Made by a program: the position numbers and the translations under genes | Notes under the pieces: model-generated | Database searches by the model: none | The model's input: the letters and a program-made list of their open reading frames with translations, nothing else | What the model was told of the DNA's origin: nothing | NCBI RefSeq assembly: GCF_009720675.1 | Contig: NZ_WNJO01000009.1 | Location: 35,045-99,044 of the forward strand | Direction of reading: 5' to 3' | Source: Secundilactobacillus folii | Lineage (GTDB): Bacteria; Bacillota; Bacilli; Lactobacillales; Lactobacillaceae | Length of the DNA stretch: 64,000 bases | Shown here: positions 18,516-26,160 of the stretch, one piece after another | Layout of the letters: every line of letters begins with the position of its first letter | Numbering within the stretch: the first letter of the stretch is position 1

Positions 18516-19415
18516 ATCATACCCTTTGCATACCAAGTCTTCAGTACCGTCATTCAAGAAGGTACCTTTCAAAAGGCGGCGCTAAAGCTCAACGTGACAC
18601 CCAGCGCCATCAGCCATTCGATCACTCAGCTTGAAAATGAACTTGGTTTTCCGGTTTTCATCCGCTCACGATCCGGCGCTGAACTAACATCCAATGGCAA
18701 AACAATTCTGCCTGTTATTCAAGAAATTTTAAACAGTCAGGCTCGCTTAGAACAAGAGGCAGCTGATATTAATGGCTTAAACGCCGGTTCCATCCGAATT
18801 GGGGCCTTTTCATCCGTCTGCATCAACTGGCTGCCACCAATCATTCAATCGTTTCGAAAGCAATATCCAGAAATTGACATTTCGGTCGTTCAGGCTGGCT
18901 TAAACGACATTGTTCAAGACGTTAAGACCGGTACACTGGATGTGGGCTTTGTCGTGCTGCCGGTGAACGAAAACCTGCAAGTGGACCAGCTGATCAAAGA
19001 TGAGATCTACTGCGTGGCACCCAAGGGATTCGTACCCAAGAACAAGAAGTCGGTCACCGAAGACGATATGAAAGACCGCGACTTTATTTTGCAACCGGGC
19101 GATTACGACCGTGATACCAAGGCCACCTTGGACTACTACGGCATTCAGCCCAACCTGATCCACTTCTCCATTGATGACCAGTCGATCATCGCCATGGTGG
19201 AAGCCGAGCTGGGGCTGGGAATTCTGCCTGAACTCGCCCTCCAGAAATTAAATGGGAATGTGGCCGTCTACCCGTTCGAGCACCCGTTTTACCGGTCAAT
19301 TGGCTTGGCCACGAATGCTGTCCAAGCCAAAGCCCCCTCGACGCAACGTATGCTGGAACAAATCAAGACGTTTGTGGGTGAGAAGTATCCCGAGGCTTTG
19401 TTGGTGCGAAAATAA
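18516..19415 (+). CDS. LysR-family transcriptional regulator without a canonical start codon
   Basis: Reading from 18516 gives 299 residues of a standard LysR protein: N-terminal winged helix (PFAYQVFSTVIQEGTFQKAA, then VTPSAISHSITQLENELG) and a C-terminal effector domain (GSIRIGAFSSVCINWLPPII, ELGLGILPELAL). The first half of the DNA-binding helix set is coded upstream of the first GTG (18594), and a perfect TAGGAGG lies 8 bases before 18516. The codon there is ATC, followed by ATA; an in-frame TAG at 18501-18503 excludes an earlier start. It is either translated from a rare ATC/ATA start or inactivated. Its target is unknown. Confidence 0.75.
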   Translation: MIPFAYQVFSTVIQEGTFQKAALKLNVTPSAISHSITQLENELGFPVFIRSRSGAELTSNGKTILPVIQEILNSQARLEQEAADINGLNAGSIRIGAFSSVCINWLPPIIQSFRKQYPEIDISVVQAGLNDIVQDVKTGTLDVGFVVLPVNENLQVDQLIKDEIYCVAPKGFVPKNKKSVTEDDMKDRDFILQPGDYDRDTKATLDYYGIQPNLIHFSIDDQSIIAMVEAELGLGILPELALQKLNGNVAVYPFEHPFYRSIGLATNAVQAKAPSTQRMLEQIKTFVGEKYPEALLVRK

Positions 19416-19562
19416 TTAGGAGCTTTGGTCTCGATTTAAAGCGGTGGTGTCTTACTCAGTTTTCTATGCCAGCCACTTTTGTATCCAATTCTTAATTGTT
19501 CCCCTATCCCTCACACGGTATAATGAAAACAATCATTCAATCGGTAAAAAGGAGTACTCATT

Positions 19563-19745
19563 TTGGACTGGACAATCTTTAGATTTCTAATCGTGGTTGG
19601 CATTGTTTTTCTGATTGCTACCATTGTGTTTTTCGTTAAAAAAGCTACTCGCTGGGAAATCGGTGTGCTCGGTTTGTGCACCTTTGCCGCGTTTGGCATC
19701 GCCGCCTTACAGATTGCCATGCGAATCCTGCAGAAAGTGATGTAG
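19563..19745 (+). CDS. Small membrane protein, 60 residues
   Basis: A TTG start with AAGGAG 10 bases upstream. The protein has two hydrophobic helices (FLIVVGIVFLIATIVFFV at 8-25 and VLGLCTFAAFGIAALQIA at 35-52) joined by a short basic turn (KKATRWE), typical of a small two-helix membrane protein. No known family. It is probably cotranscribed with the pentapeptide-repeat gene that starts 8 bases after its stop. Confidence 0.7.
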   Translation: MDWTIFRFLIVVGIVFLIATIVFFVKKATRWEIGVLGLCTFAAFGIAALQIAMRILQKVM

Positions 19746-19752
19746 GTACGCT

Positions 19753-20343
19753 ATGACAATTCAAGATCAGACGCTCGCTTTTGACGCTATCGTCGAGGGT
19801 GAACAATACGAAAACTGCACTTTTACGCCTTCCAATCAAAAAATTGCGGTCTCAGCGGTGCCGTTTACCAAGTGCCGCTTTGAACAGACCGACTTCACGG
19901 GTGGGGAATGGCTGGACTGCCATTTTCAAAATACTAACTTTGCGAATTGCACCTTCGCGCAAAGCATTATGTACCGGGATACCTTTCAGGATTGCAGTTT
20001 AATGGGCGCCAACTTCATTGACAACCGCTGGAAGGATAATGCAATTATCAACTGTCAGGCGGAGTACGCTAACTTTAGTAACTCACAAATGACTCACTGC
20101 CGAGCAGAAAATACCAGTTTTAAAGAGGCCTATTTTCGGGATATCACCTTCAAACAGGGGTTCGTGATGGCTGATTGCGTGCTCGATGAAACCAGCTTTT
20201 TAGGGACTAAACTAAAAGGTTTAAACGTCTCGGATAGTGAGGTGGACTCACTGGAATTATTGCCACAGGATTTGCCAGGACTCGTGATCAGTGCGTATCA
20301 GGCACCGGTGCTGGCGGAATTACTTGGGGTTAAAGTTAAATAA
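19753..20343 (+). CDS. Pentapeptide-repeat protein
   Basis: A 196-residue protein made largely of the five-residue pattern A/C-(N/D)-F/L-x-x, for example CTFTPSNQ, FTKCRFEQTDFTGGEWLDCHF, NFANCTFAQ and CSLMGANFIDNRW. It forms a right-handed quadrilateral beta-helix. Some members protect DNA gyrase (Qnr/MfpA); many have no known role, and nothing here points to a partner. The ATG has only a weak AGGT site and is probably translated by coupling with the membrane-protein gene just upstream. An imperfect hairpin repeat follows the gene. Confidence 0.85.
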   Translation: MTIQDQTLAFDAIVEGEQYENCTFTPSNQKIAVSAVPFTKCRFEQTDFTGGEWLDCHFQNTNFANCTFAQSIMYRDTFQDCSLMGANFIDNRWKDNAIINCQAEYANFSNSQMTHCRAENTSFKEAYFRDITFKQGFVMADCVLDETSFLGTKLKGLNVSDSEVDSLELLPQDLPGLVISAYQAPVLAELLGVKVK

Positions 20344-20503
20344 AGGCTGAGACAAAATCAATATTGGGAAGTATCGAACCGGTTCCGTTTTCGACTTAAA
20401 ATGTGCCCCAAGACTTGAACCCTGGTCAAAATCCAAATAGCGTCGTAGATTCCAAACTGGGAATCCACGACGCTATTTACTGTTCTCTGGTGGCAAAACA
20501 AAT
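20344..20503 (+). repeat. Dispersed intergenic repeat ending in a GCGTCG hairpin, copy 1
   Basis: It begins GGCTGAGACAAAATCAATATTGG... right after the pentapeptide gene and ends with the hairpin AATAGCGTCGTAGATTCC / GGAATCCACGACGCTATT at 20436-20478, which can act as a terminator. Related copies are at 50041-50232 (inverted) and 63850 to the window end. The hairpin alone recurs at 26593-26634. Confidence 0.7.
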
Positions 20504-20522
20504 TTTATTGCACTTTCGTTTC

Positions 20523-20981
20523 CTATTTCACCAACTTAAGTTGAATCAGCGGTGCCTCACCCAGTACATTAAACAATTCCGCCCAGCGTGTCATTGTGAT
20601 CCGCAGTTTGCCTGATTCTACTTTTGCGATTTGACTTTGGGAGAAATTGGCGGTTTTGTTAGCAACTTGTTGCTGAGTCAGGCCACTTTTGCGACGCGCA
20701 ATTTTGAACTTCAGCAGCGTTTTATCGTCTGGGCTAAGATTTAACACTTCGGTGATGTCAGTGCCATTGTATGATGCTGCAATTAATTCGGCAGTCTCTT
20801 CATCTGTAATCTGATGGCCGAGATGAAGTGCAATAAAGAAAAAATCCCTCGGAAAAATATGAGCGAACATGAAGGCATCGTTTGCAGCACTAATTTGGTG
20901 GAATTTATTGGTTCCCATTGGCGTGTTATTAAGCTCTTTTTCAAATTCTCTCAGCTTCATTAGCGCTTCTTTAGTCTGCAT
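20523..20981 (-). CDS. XRE-family regulator, antitoxin-like
   Basis: A 152-residue protein with a C-terminal helix-turn-helix of the XRE/HigA type (FKIARRKSGLTQQQVANKTA, then SQSQIAKVESGKLRITMTRW) and an N-terminal helical part of about 90 residues that resembles no domain I know. AGGGGTG precedes the ATG. HigA-like proteins usually pair with a RelE-fold toxin. None is next to it, so it is an orphan antitoxin-like repressor or simply a regulator. DNA binding is the only safe prediction. Confidence 0.75.
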   Translation of the reverse strand: MQTKEALMKLREFEKELNNTPMGTNKFHQISAANDAFMFAHIFPRDFFFIALHLGHQITDEETAELIAASYNGTDITEVLNLSPDDKTLLKFKIARRKSGLTQQQVANKTANFSQSQIAKVESGKLRITMTRWAELFNVLGEAPLIQLKLVK

Positions 20982-21222
20982 ATCTTACACCCCTTAAGTT
21001 CATCAAGATTTGCCAATCAAACACATAGTCGTCGGGCATGATTGCCGAATCATACCTGTGTATCCATCTAATATTATTCGAATCAAGCATATTATAACAT
21101 AATATTCTAATTTAGAATTTCTACCTTTCATTCCATTTAGAACTAACTACGCAGGAATTGGCAAAAAAAGCGAAAAAAAGAGACTGCCAAAATTCGGCAG
21201 CCTCCTAACGATATCTATTTAA

Positions 21223-21783
21223 CTATGCTTTTGTGATCTTTCCTGTCGCAATTGGTAGTGTCACGTGATTATCATACTTGTCGGTCAAATTACCACCAGT
21301 CGTGTCTGGCAGCTTCAGGTCGGCTGGAACACCGTGGACGTAAATGACACGCTTGTCCAGCTCCAAGTCGTCCGTGCCAAAGGTTTCCTTGAACTGCTTC
21401 TTCAAGGCTGACAGTGGCACGTCTTTTTCATACTTAAAGTGCCCCTGATCATCTGACACTGGGTAAGAATCGTTAGGAATGTTCATCTCGTGCGGCTGAG
21501 CATCAAACGGCACCATGGTCGTCCCCGAAACGGGCTCCGTCTCCGGTAAGTCCACAACGCCATCATGATTGGCATCCTGAGCCATGGTTGCGGGCTCAGC
21601 ATCCTTGCCTTCTGGAAAACCGTGGAAGTGCTCCCAATGCTGCATGTTCTTTGGCGTGTCAAACATCTCAATGGTGATATGAAGTGTGTCGCCATCTTCA
21701 ATGAACTCTGCGGTTCCGTGTGCAGCGGTACCGATTGCCTTCTCATTCAATGGTTTGATCTCTGAAACATATTTCTGTGCCAT
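21223..21783 (-). CDS. Conserved hypothetical protein with EF-hand-like loop, SOD/CHRD-like
   Basis: A 186-residue cytoplasmic protein (no signal peptide). Features are HWEHFHGFPEG, an EF-hand-like DANHDGVVDLPE loop, VSGTTMVPFD, and YVHGVPADLKLPDTTGG near the C-terminus. The order of these resembles a Cu/Zn-SOD or CHRD-like beta sandwich with a calcium-loop insert, but the copper and zinc ligand set is not evident. Function is unknown. The start at 21783 follows GGAGGGATTATTA. Transcribed alone. Confidence 0.7.
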   Translation of the reverse strand: MAQKYVSEIKPLNEKAIGTAAHGTAEFIEDGDTLHITIEMFDTPKNMQHWEHFHGFPEGKDAEPATMAQDANHDGVVDLPETEPVSGTTMVPFDAQPHEMNIPNDSYPVSDDQGHFKYEKDVPLSALKKQFKETFGTDDLELDKRVIYVHGVPADLKLPDTTGGNLTDKYDNHVTLPIATGKITKA

Positions 21784-21969
21784 TAATAATCCCTCCATTG
21801 CGCCTACTCGCAGTGCCAGACACCGTTTTGTCGGCAGTTAGATTTTACACAACTTACATCCTAAGAATAGGACACAACGGGTGTAATTTCAATGAAAAGT
21901 CCCTATTATAAGAAGAAATTTGATAGCAAATACCCTTGAGCTTAATCGACCAGTAAGTCTCCACCGGCA

Positions 21970-22497
21970 TCACTCAAGGTTCAAGTCCGCCATGGTATCA
22001 TCCATTTTACTTTTATCTAACACCATTCCAACGGCATTTTGATACATATCGAAATCCCGCATCGACACAATGACGTAGGCGCCACGGCCGTGTTCCGTGA
22101 TGAACACCGGCTGCAGATCAAACACCTGAGACAGAAACGCTTCTGGCTGCCGCAGTGCCTGGACTGGGAAAATCCGCGTCTCCTTTGGTTTGATCAGGTG
22201 CTTGTAACGGCTGATCTCCACGTTGATAAAGGTTGGCATTTCGTCAATGGCAGCGATCGGCGTCATGGTGGCCTGGGCTGGCAGTTCATCGCCGTCCAGT
22301 ACCTTTTCAATCAGCATGACCCCCAGTAATTCGCGCCCCTGTTCAATGACTTCATAGATCGATGTCCCGCGGACCGTGATGTCGAAAACTGGTAAGTACA
22401 GTTGGTATTGCGGTTCAGACTCGCCATTATGACGGATCAAACCAGCATACGTCAAAAATTCTGGAATTGGTTCTCTTTCGGGTTCTAATAGATGCAT
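21970..22497 (-). CDS. Fused HicB-like and Phd/YefM-like antitoxin protein
   Basis: A 175-residue protein. Residues about 30-80 (YQLYLPVFDITVRGTSIYEV, LDGDELPAQATM) have the HicB pattern of a partial RNase-H-like fold. Residues about 105-155 (RIFPVQALRQPEAFLSQVF, then PVFITEHGRGAYVIVSMRDF) match the Phd/YefM DNA-binding antitoxin domain. Neither a HicA nor a Doc/YoeB toxin gene is adjacent. The start ATG follows GAGG about 8 bases upstream. The fusion of two antitoxin folds in one orphan gene is uncommon. It probably acts as a DNA-binding autoregulator; the role is inferred. Confidence 0.72.
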   Translation of the reverse strand: MHLLEPEREPIPEFLTYAGLIRHNGESEPQYQLYLPVFDITVRGTSIYEVIEQGRELLGVMLIEKVLDGDELPAQATMTPIAAIDEMPTFINVEISRYKHLIKPKETRIFPVQALRQPEAFLSQVFDLQPVFITEHGRGAYVIVSMRDFDMYQNAVGMVLDKSKMDDTMADLNLE

Positions 22498-23208
22498 CGT
22501 GTTAACCTCACTTTATGATTTGTCTTACAAGGTTAACTACGCAAAGCATCGGGGATTGGTGTCAGTAAGATGTAAAAAAATCTGTGCTATTTTGGTCGCC
22601 ACTTCAATTCAACTGAATTTGCCAGTAAATGCTTCCCTAATAAAGGCCACAAAAAAAGACCCTCTCCTTAACTTAATAAGAGCGAAGGTCAATTTGGGTA
22701 AAGCTGCAACGGGCCCTGAAAGCTGTTGCAGCTCGCCAGACCGAAGAATGTGTCACTTTTTGTGGTCACGCAATCGGTCGCATTCGATGCCGTTCACCTA
22801 CCATCGCAGGTTCATCGTATGTATCACAAAGGATATACCCATAATACTTACGTGGTGTACAACTCAAATGACGATTGTTTTCTCCAATCGTGACGCCCTA
22901 TGCTTGATGAATATACGGTTGGGGACTTACACATCATCTGAAATATCGTTATGGGGGAAATATTTCAGATAAAAACAATTGGCCACAACGACGCTATCGT
23001 TCTAACCTCCCTTAGTGTAACCCGAAAATTAAATTAACGCTATTAAAGGTTCTCCATTTTCCCAATTTTTTTAAATATGAGACTCAAAATGGAAAATATT
23101 GGGACACTTTTGGGGGAGTTGATTGTTGAAAGTGGAAAAAAATTGCGGTAATTCTACGGTATTTAGCTGTGGCAGTTCTTTCTGCTTTCAATCTTAAGGC
23201 TTTTATCT
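22498..23208. other. Gene-poor stretch with possible gene remnants
   Basis: About 700 bases. A plus-strand reading near 22815-23030 gives YTHNTYVVYNSNDDCFLQ, MLDEYTVGDLHII and IKTIGHNDAIVLTSL separated by stops, perhaps a decayed gene I cannot name. A short hairpin lies near 22715. No intact gene is supported. Confidence 0.4.
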
Positions 23209-23335
23209 AGCTGAAACGTGCGAAAAAACTCAGATTCCGGCCGTATAGCGCCAAAAAGGGAGATTTCCCAAGTTCAGGAAATCCCCCCTTTTCGGCGCTA
23301 TACTCTGGAATCTACCCGAGTTTTTTCGCACTCTA
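23209..23335 (-). repeat. Single large hairpin element with the conserved ends of the array repeats
   Basis: On the minus strand it starts AGTGCG immediately after the TAG of the 34-residue gene and ends GCACGTTTCAGCTA, the same ends as the arrays at 24.4, 46.6 and 57 kb. Between them lies a hairpin with arms of about 50 bases: GCGAAAAAACTC / GAGTTTTTTCGC, AGATTCC / GGAATCT, TATAGCGCC / GGCGCTATA, and GGATTTCC / GGAAATC near the loop. The stem sequence is unrelated to that of the other members. Confidence 0.8.
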
Positions 23336-23437
23336 TCGAATTGACCACATACTCAAAGCTATCATGATCAACTCTGGTTTCTTCAGTTGCAGTGCCGCGT
23401 AAAAGATCATTGCGGCGATGATTCGTTGTTGCTTCAT
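23333..23437 (-). CDS. Microprotein of the DUF1659/DUF2922 operon
   Basis: A 34-residue frame beginning MKQQRIIAAMIFYAALQL and ending with TAG at 23333, preceded by GGGGGCG. It is basic at the N-terminus with a hydrophobic middle. It is the third cistron after DUF1659 and DUF2922 genes, where Firmicutes often carry a very small gene; it is not clearly the usual YvrJ type. The good ribosome site and position support it; function unknown. Confidence 0.6.
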   Translation of the reverse strand: MKQQRIIAAMIFYAALQLKKPELIMIALSMWSIR

Positions 23438-23494
23438 TAATATCGCCCCCGGACCGTTCATAGTGATGGAAAATAAATTTGGGGGCGGTACGGA

Positions 23495-23725
23495 TTAAGC
23501 GACGAAGAGTTCTTGCGTTGACGTGGTTACGTATGCGCCGCTGATCATCTGAGCGTAAAGGCTAACACCTTTGCGGTTGAAGAGGTTCAGGGTAGCAATC
23601 GTAGTCATGGCGTCGGCAATCGTCTCGGTGGTTAAACCGGGAACCGCCTTAGGAAAGTTGAAGGTGTGAGTCTTGTCATCTGAACCTTTGAAACGTAATT
23701 GCAGTACGGTCTTTTCGTTCTTCAT
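23495..23725 (-). CDS. DUF2922 family protein
   Basis: A 76-residue protein of the DUF2922 family (LQLRFKGSDDKTHTFNFPKA at residues 8-27, ending GAYVTTSTQELFV). Members are small beta-rich proteins always found with a DUF1659 protein; no function is known. A ribosome site GGAG precedes the ATG. Second gene of a three-gene minus-strand operon, 27 bases after the DUF1659 gene. Confidence 0.85.
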   Translation of the reverse strand: MKNEKTVLQLRFKGSDDKTHTFNFPKAVPGLTTETIADAMTTIATLNLFNRKGVSLYAQMISGAYVTTSTQELFVA

Positions 23726-23752
23726 AGTCTAGTTCTCCTTTAGTCGATTGAA

Positions 23753-23959
23753 TTAAACGGTTTGGATCTTGTCGTCAACGGTTGCGATGCTTGCTGATAC
23801 GAAGACGGTACCAGTCAGTTGTGCAATCACGGCGGCGAATTTGGCAATTTGGTCGTCGGAAGGCTTTTCGATCAAGTTGCTGTAAGTGAAGCGAACCTTC
23901 TTATTGTTAGGGTCGAGCATCATTAAAGTTAAGCTGGTCTTGTTCCAAGTGGTATTCAT
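23753..23959 (-). CDS. DUF1659 family protein
   Basis: A 68-residue protein (MNTTWNKTSLTLMMLDPNNK, YSNLIEKPSDDQIAKFAAVI) with the length and pattern of DUF1659, found upstream of DUF2922 genes across Firmicutes. GGAGTG stands 8 bases before the ATG at 23959; longer frames upstream have no ribosome site. First gene of the operon. Function unknown. Confidence 0.82.
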   Translation of the reverse strand: MNTTWNKTSLTLMMLDPNNKKVRFTYSNLIEKPSDDQIAKFAAVIAQLTGTVFVSASIATVDDKIQTV

Positions 23960-24163
23960 CAAAATCACTCCAGTTTTTAGTTTTGCAAGTGTTGGCCAAC
24001 GCCTTACACTTATACAAACAATCTGGCGGCTCAAAGTGTAAACCATTTTGGGAATTTTTTTGAAATACAGGAGGAACTTCGGTAGAATAGAGAAGTTCGT
24101 GGAAATCAGACACGACTAAATCGAAATAAAAGAGAAAACAAGAAAGATACAGGAGGCAACAAA

Positions 24164-24430
24164 ATGGCGCAACGGCTAGTATATCCAGCAATTTTCGATC
24201 CAACGGTGATGATAAATCACGTTGAGATCACGATTCCAGACATCCCGGGTGTCAAGGTAATGGGCAATAATGACGCGGATGCGGCGGATAAGGCGGCAAG
24301 AATGGCGGGAGAGACTCTAGCAAAGTTAAACGACGAGTTACCGGTGCCAAGTGCCCCGTGGGAGTTAAAACCAAAGCCAGGTCAGACGGTGAGTTTTATT
24401 GTGTTGGATTTGGATGAGTACAAAAAATAG
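24164..24430 (+). CDS. HicB-like antitoxin domain protein, orphan
   Basis: An 88-residue protein with the HicB-type fold pattern (VEITIPDIPGVKVMGNNDAD, AARMAGETLAKLNDELPVPS). In complete systems HicB neutralises the HicA mRNA interferase. No hicA-like gene is adjacent on either side. CAGGAGG precedes the ATG by 7 bases. Its TAG stop codon runs directly into the first unit of a tandem hairpin array, so the array will be part of its 3' untranslated RNA. Confidence 0.78.
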   Translation: MAQRLVYPAIFDPTVMINHVEITIPDIPGVKVMGNNDADAADKAARMAGETLAKLNDELPVPSAPWELKPKPGQTVSFIVLDLDEYKK

Positions 24431-25106
24431 AGTGTGGAGAAAGGCGGTTAAAGAGTGGAGTCTAAGGCAATTTGGGCAGAAAGCCAGGTGGGCTTCCTGG
24501 GTTTGTGACCGAATTGCCTTAGATGCAACTCTTTGCCTTTCGGAACACGTTTCGGCTATGTAAAATAGAGTGTGGAGAAAGGCGGTTAGAGAGTGGAGTG
24601 TAACGGAGTCTGGGCAGAAAGCCAGGTGGGCTTCCTGGGTTTATGACCAGAATTCGTTACATGCAGGTCTCTGCCTTTCGGAACACGTTTCGGCTGTGTA
24701 AAATAGAGTGTGGAGAAAGGCGGTTAAAGAGTGGAGTCTAAGGCAATTTGGGCAGAAAGCCTGGGCTTGGGCTTTGTGACCGAATTGACTTAGATGCAAC
24801 TCTCTGCCTTTCGGAACACGTTTCGGCTATATAAGAGTAGAGTGTGGAGAAAGGCGGTTTGAGACCGGAGTGTAACGGAGTCTGGGCAGAAAGCCAGGTG
24901 GTTTCCCTGGGTTTATGACCAGAATCCGTTACATGCAGGTCTCTGCCTTTCGGAACACGTTTCGGCTATGTAAAATAGAGTGTGGAGAAAGGCGGTTAGA
25001 GAGTGGAGTCTAAGGCAATTTGGGCAGAAAGCCTGGGCTTGGGCTTTGTGACCGAATTGCCTTAGATGCAACTCTCTGCCTTTCGGAACACGTTTCGGCT
25101 ATGTTG
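24431..25106 (+). repeat. Tandem array of five large hairpin units (about 138 bp each)
   Basis: Units start AGTGTGGAGAAAGGCGGTT at 24431, 24569, 24707, 24841 and 24979 and end ACACGTTTCGGCTATG. Each folds into a long hairpin: GAAAGGC / GCCTTTC at the base, then AGAGT / ACTCT, then an inner stem. Two inner stems alternate A-B-A-B-A: TCTAAGGCAATT / AATTGCCTTAGA in units 1, 3 and 5, and TGTAACG / CGTTACA with TCTGG / CCAGA in units 2 and 4. Pairing is kept while the sequence changes. The array starts at the stop codon of the HicB-like gene, in the same orientation. Confidence 0.9.
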
Positions 25107-25254
25107 CAGTAGCGAGCCATCCCAAAACGACGCAAAAAAAGAGCAAAAAAAACCAACCGCACAGTTAACCCATGCAATTGAGCCTTCTCGCTCAAAGTAA
25201 GTCAGTCAGATAATGACATGTAAACTTAAAATCGAAACAGAATAGTTTTAGTCC

Positions 25255-25306
25255 CTAGGCCGCTAATCATCGCTCAAATTCGAGTGCTGATTGGCGGCCT
25301 AGTTTT
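25255..25306. terminator. Hairpin terminator
   Basis: CTAGGCCGCTAATCA pairs with TGATTGGCGGCCTAG and is followed by TTTTGTTT on the plus strand. It closes the stretch after the hairpin array and faces the end of the small minus-strand gene that follows. Confidence 0.8.
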
Positions 25307-25327
25307 GTTTAAACCCGTGTAATCCTT

Positions 25328-25426
25328 CTACTTAGCCCCACCAGCGTAAAAGTAAACAACACTGACTAGTACCAAAATTACAATGACGCCTAAAATAGTC
25401 CACAAGACTTTTTTCCATGTCTTCAA
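25328..25426 (-). CDS. Single-helix membrane microprotein, 32 residues
   Basis: A TTG start at 25426 with GGAGGAG 7 bases upstream. The product is a basic N-terminus (MKTWKK), one transmembrane helix (VLWTILGVIVILVLVSVVYF) and a short YAGGAK tail. The strong ribosome site and clean single-helix layout argue that it is real. The role is unknown; such microproteins are often stress or envelope related. Confidence 0.65.
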   Translation of the reverse strand: MKTWKKVLWTILGVIVILVLVSVVYFYAGGAK

Positions 25427-25715
25427 CTTAATACTCCTCCAATTTATCCAGACATGCTAATCAACTAAATGACCTTTATAGTTGCCCCATACATGCCTAA
25501 GACCAAGATTATTACATTACTATAGTGTAAGATGCCTTCAACAAAAGTCTTAGAAAGTTCTTGGACTATCTGAGTTCTGCTGATGCGTGATCATTAATGA
25601 TTGCTTTTGAGATGTTAACGATCAGGATTGATTGCCAATCTCTTTGTGGTTTAAGCCTACCACGCAAAGCCATTTTAGACACAGCAAACAGTTAACCAAA
25701 CTCCCCGCCACAAAA
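25427..25715. other. Intergenic stretch with an IS30 transposase scrap
   Basis: At about 25528-25582 the plus strand reads DAFNKSLRKFLDYLSSADA, matching the C-terminus of the IS30 transposase at 9408-10451 (LNHRLRKSLNYLSASEAF). The remainder of that element is gone. No other feature is recognised. Confidence 0.6.
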
Positions 25716-25716
25716 A

Positions 25717-25748
25717 AATAACCGCAGCCTTTCGACCACGGTTATTCC
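25717..25748 (-). terminator. Terminator of the 60-residue gene
   Basis: On the minus strand AATAACCG and CGGTTATT pair across a 14-base loop, followed by a run of seven T. The gene's stop codon lies just before it. Confidence 0.8.
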
Positions 25749-25749
25749 T

Positions 25750-25932
25750 TTAACTTGCTGCTCGACTTTGATCCACTATCTTCCAGCCATCAAGCAACTT
25801 GTCACTATTGACGTACTGTTCCACGACCCATTTAGGACGCTTAGTAATCTGGGTAACCATCTGAAGGCTATCCGTCCGGTGTACAACATGCTCGTCAGGC
25901 TTAGTGATTACGTAGCGCTTCGCCACGACCAT
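25750..25932 (-). CDS. Hypothetical 60-residue protein
   Basis: Starts MVVAKRYVITKPDEHVVHRT after GGGGGCA. Soluble, basic, about 60 residues with no motif I recognise. A ribosome site in front and a clear terminator directly behind support a real small gene. Function unknown. Confidence 0.6.
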   Translation of the reverse strand: MVVAKRYVITKPDEHVVHRTDSLQMVTQITKRPKWVVEQYVNSDKLLDGWKIVDQSRAAS

Positions 25933-26160
25933 TGCCCCCTTTGCAAACTCAAGGAAGTTTCACAACTCGATATCGTACTCGTTCACTAACAGGCTTGTTG
26001 TAGTGTAACACTTTTTCTGTAATATTTCAGGTAAAAGCGATGCCAGCTATTTGATTTAAATCCAACTGGCTGGCAAACTATTTCTAACTACCAGTATCCA
26101 GACACTGCATTTTGCCGTATAATGTAGCTAATTATTATCAATCAGGAAGGGGTTGGCACT

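Noticed and set aside
22499..22972. 157-residue plus-strand frame
   Set aside because: Starts without a ribosome site and resembles no protein. The region may hold gene remnants but this frame is not convincing.
24431..25106. CRISPR-like array
   Set aside because: The repeats are contiguous units of about 138 bp without unique spacers, and no cas genes are present.
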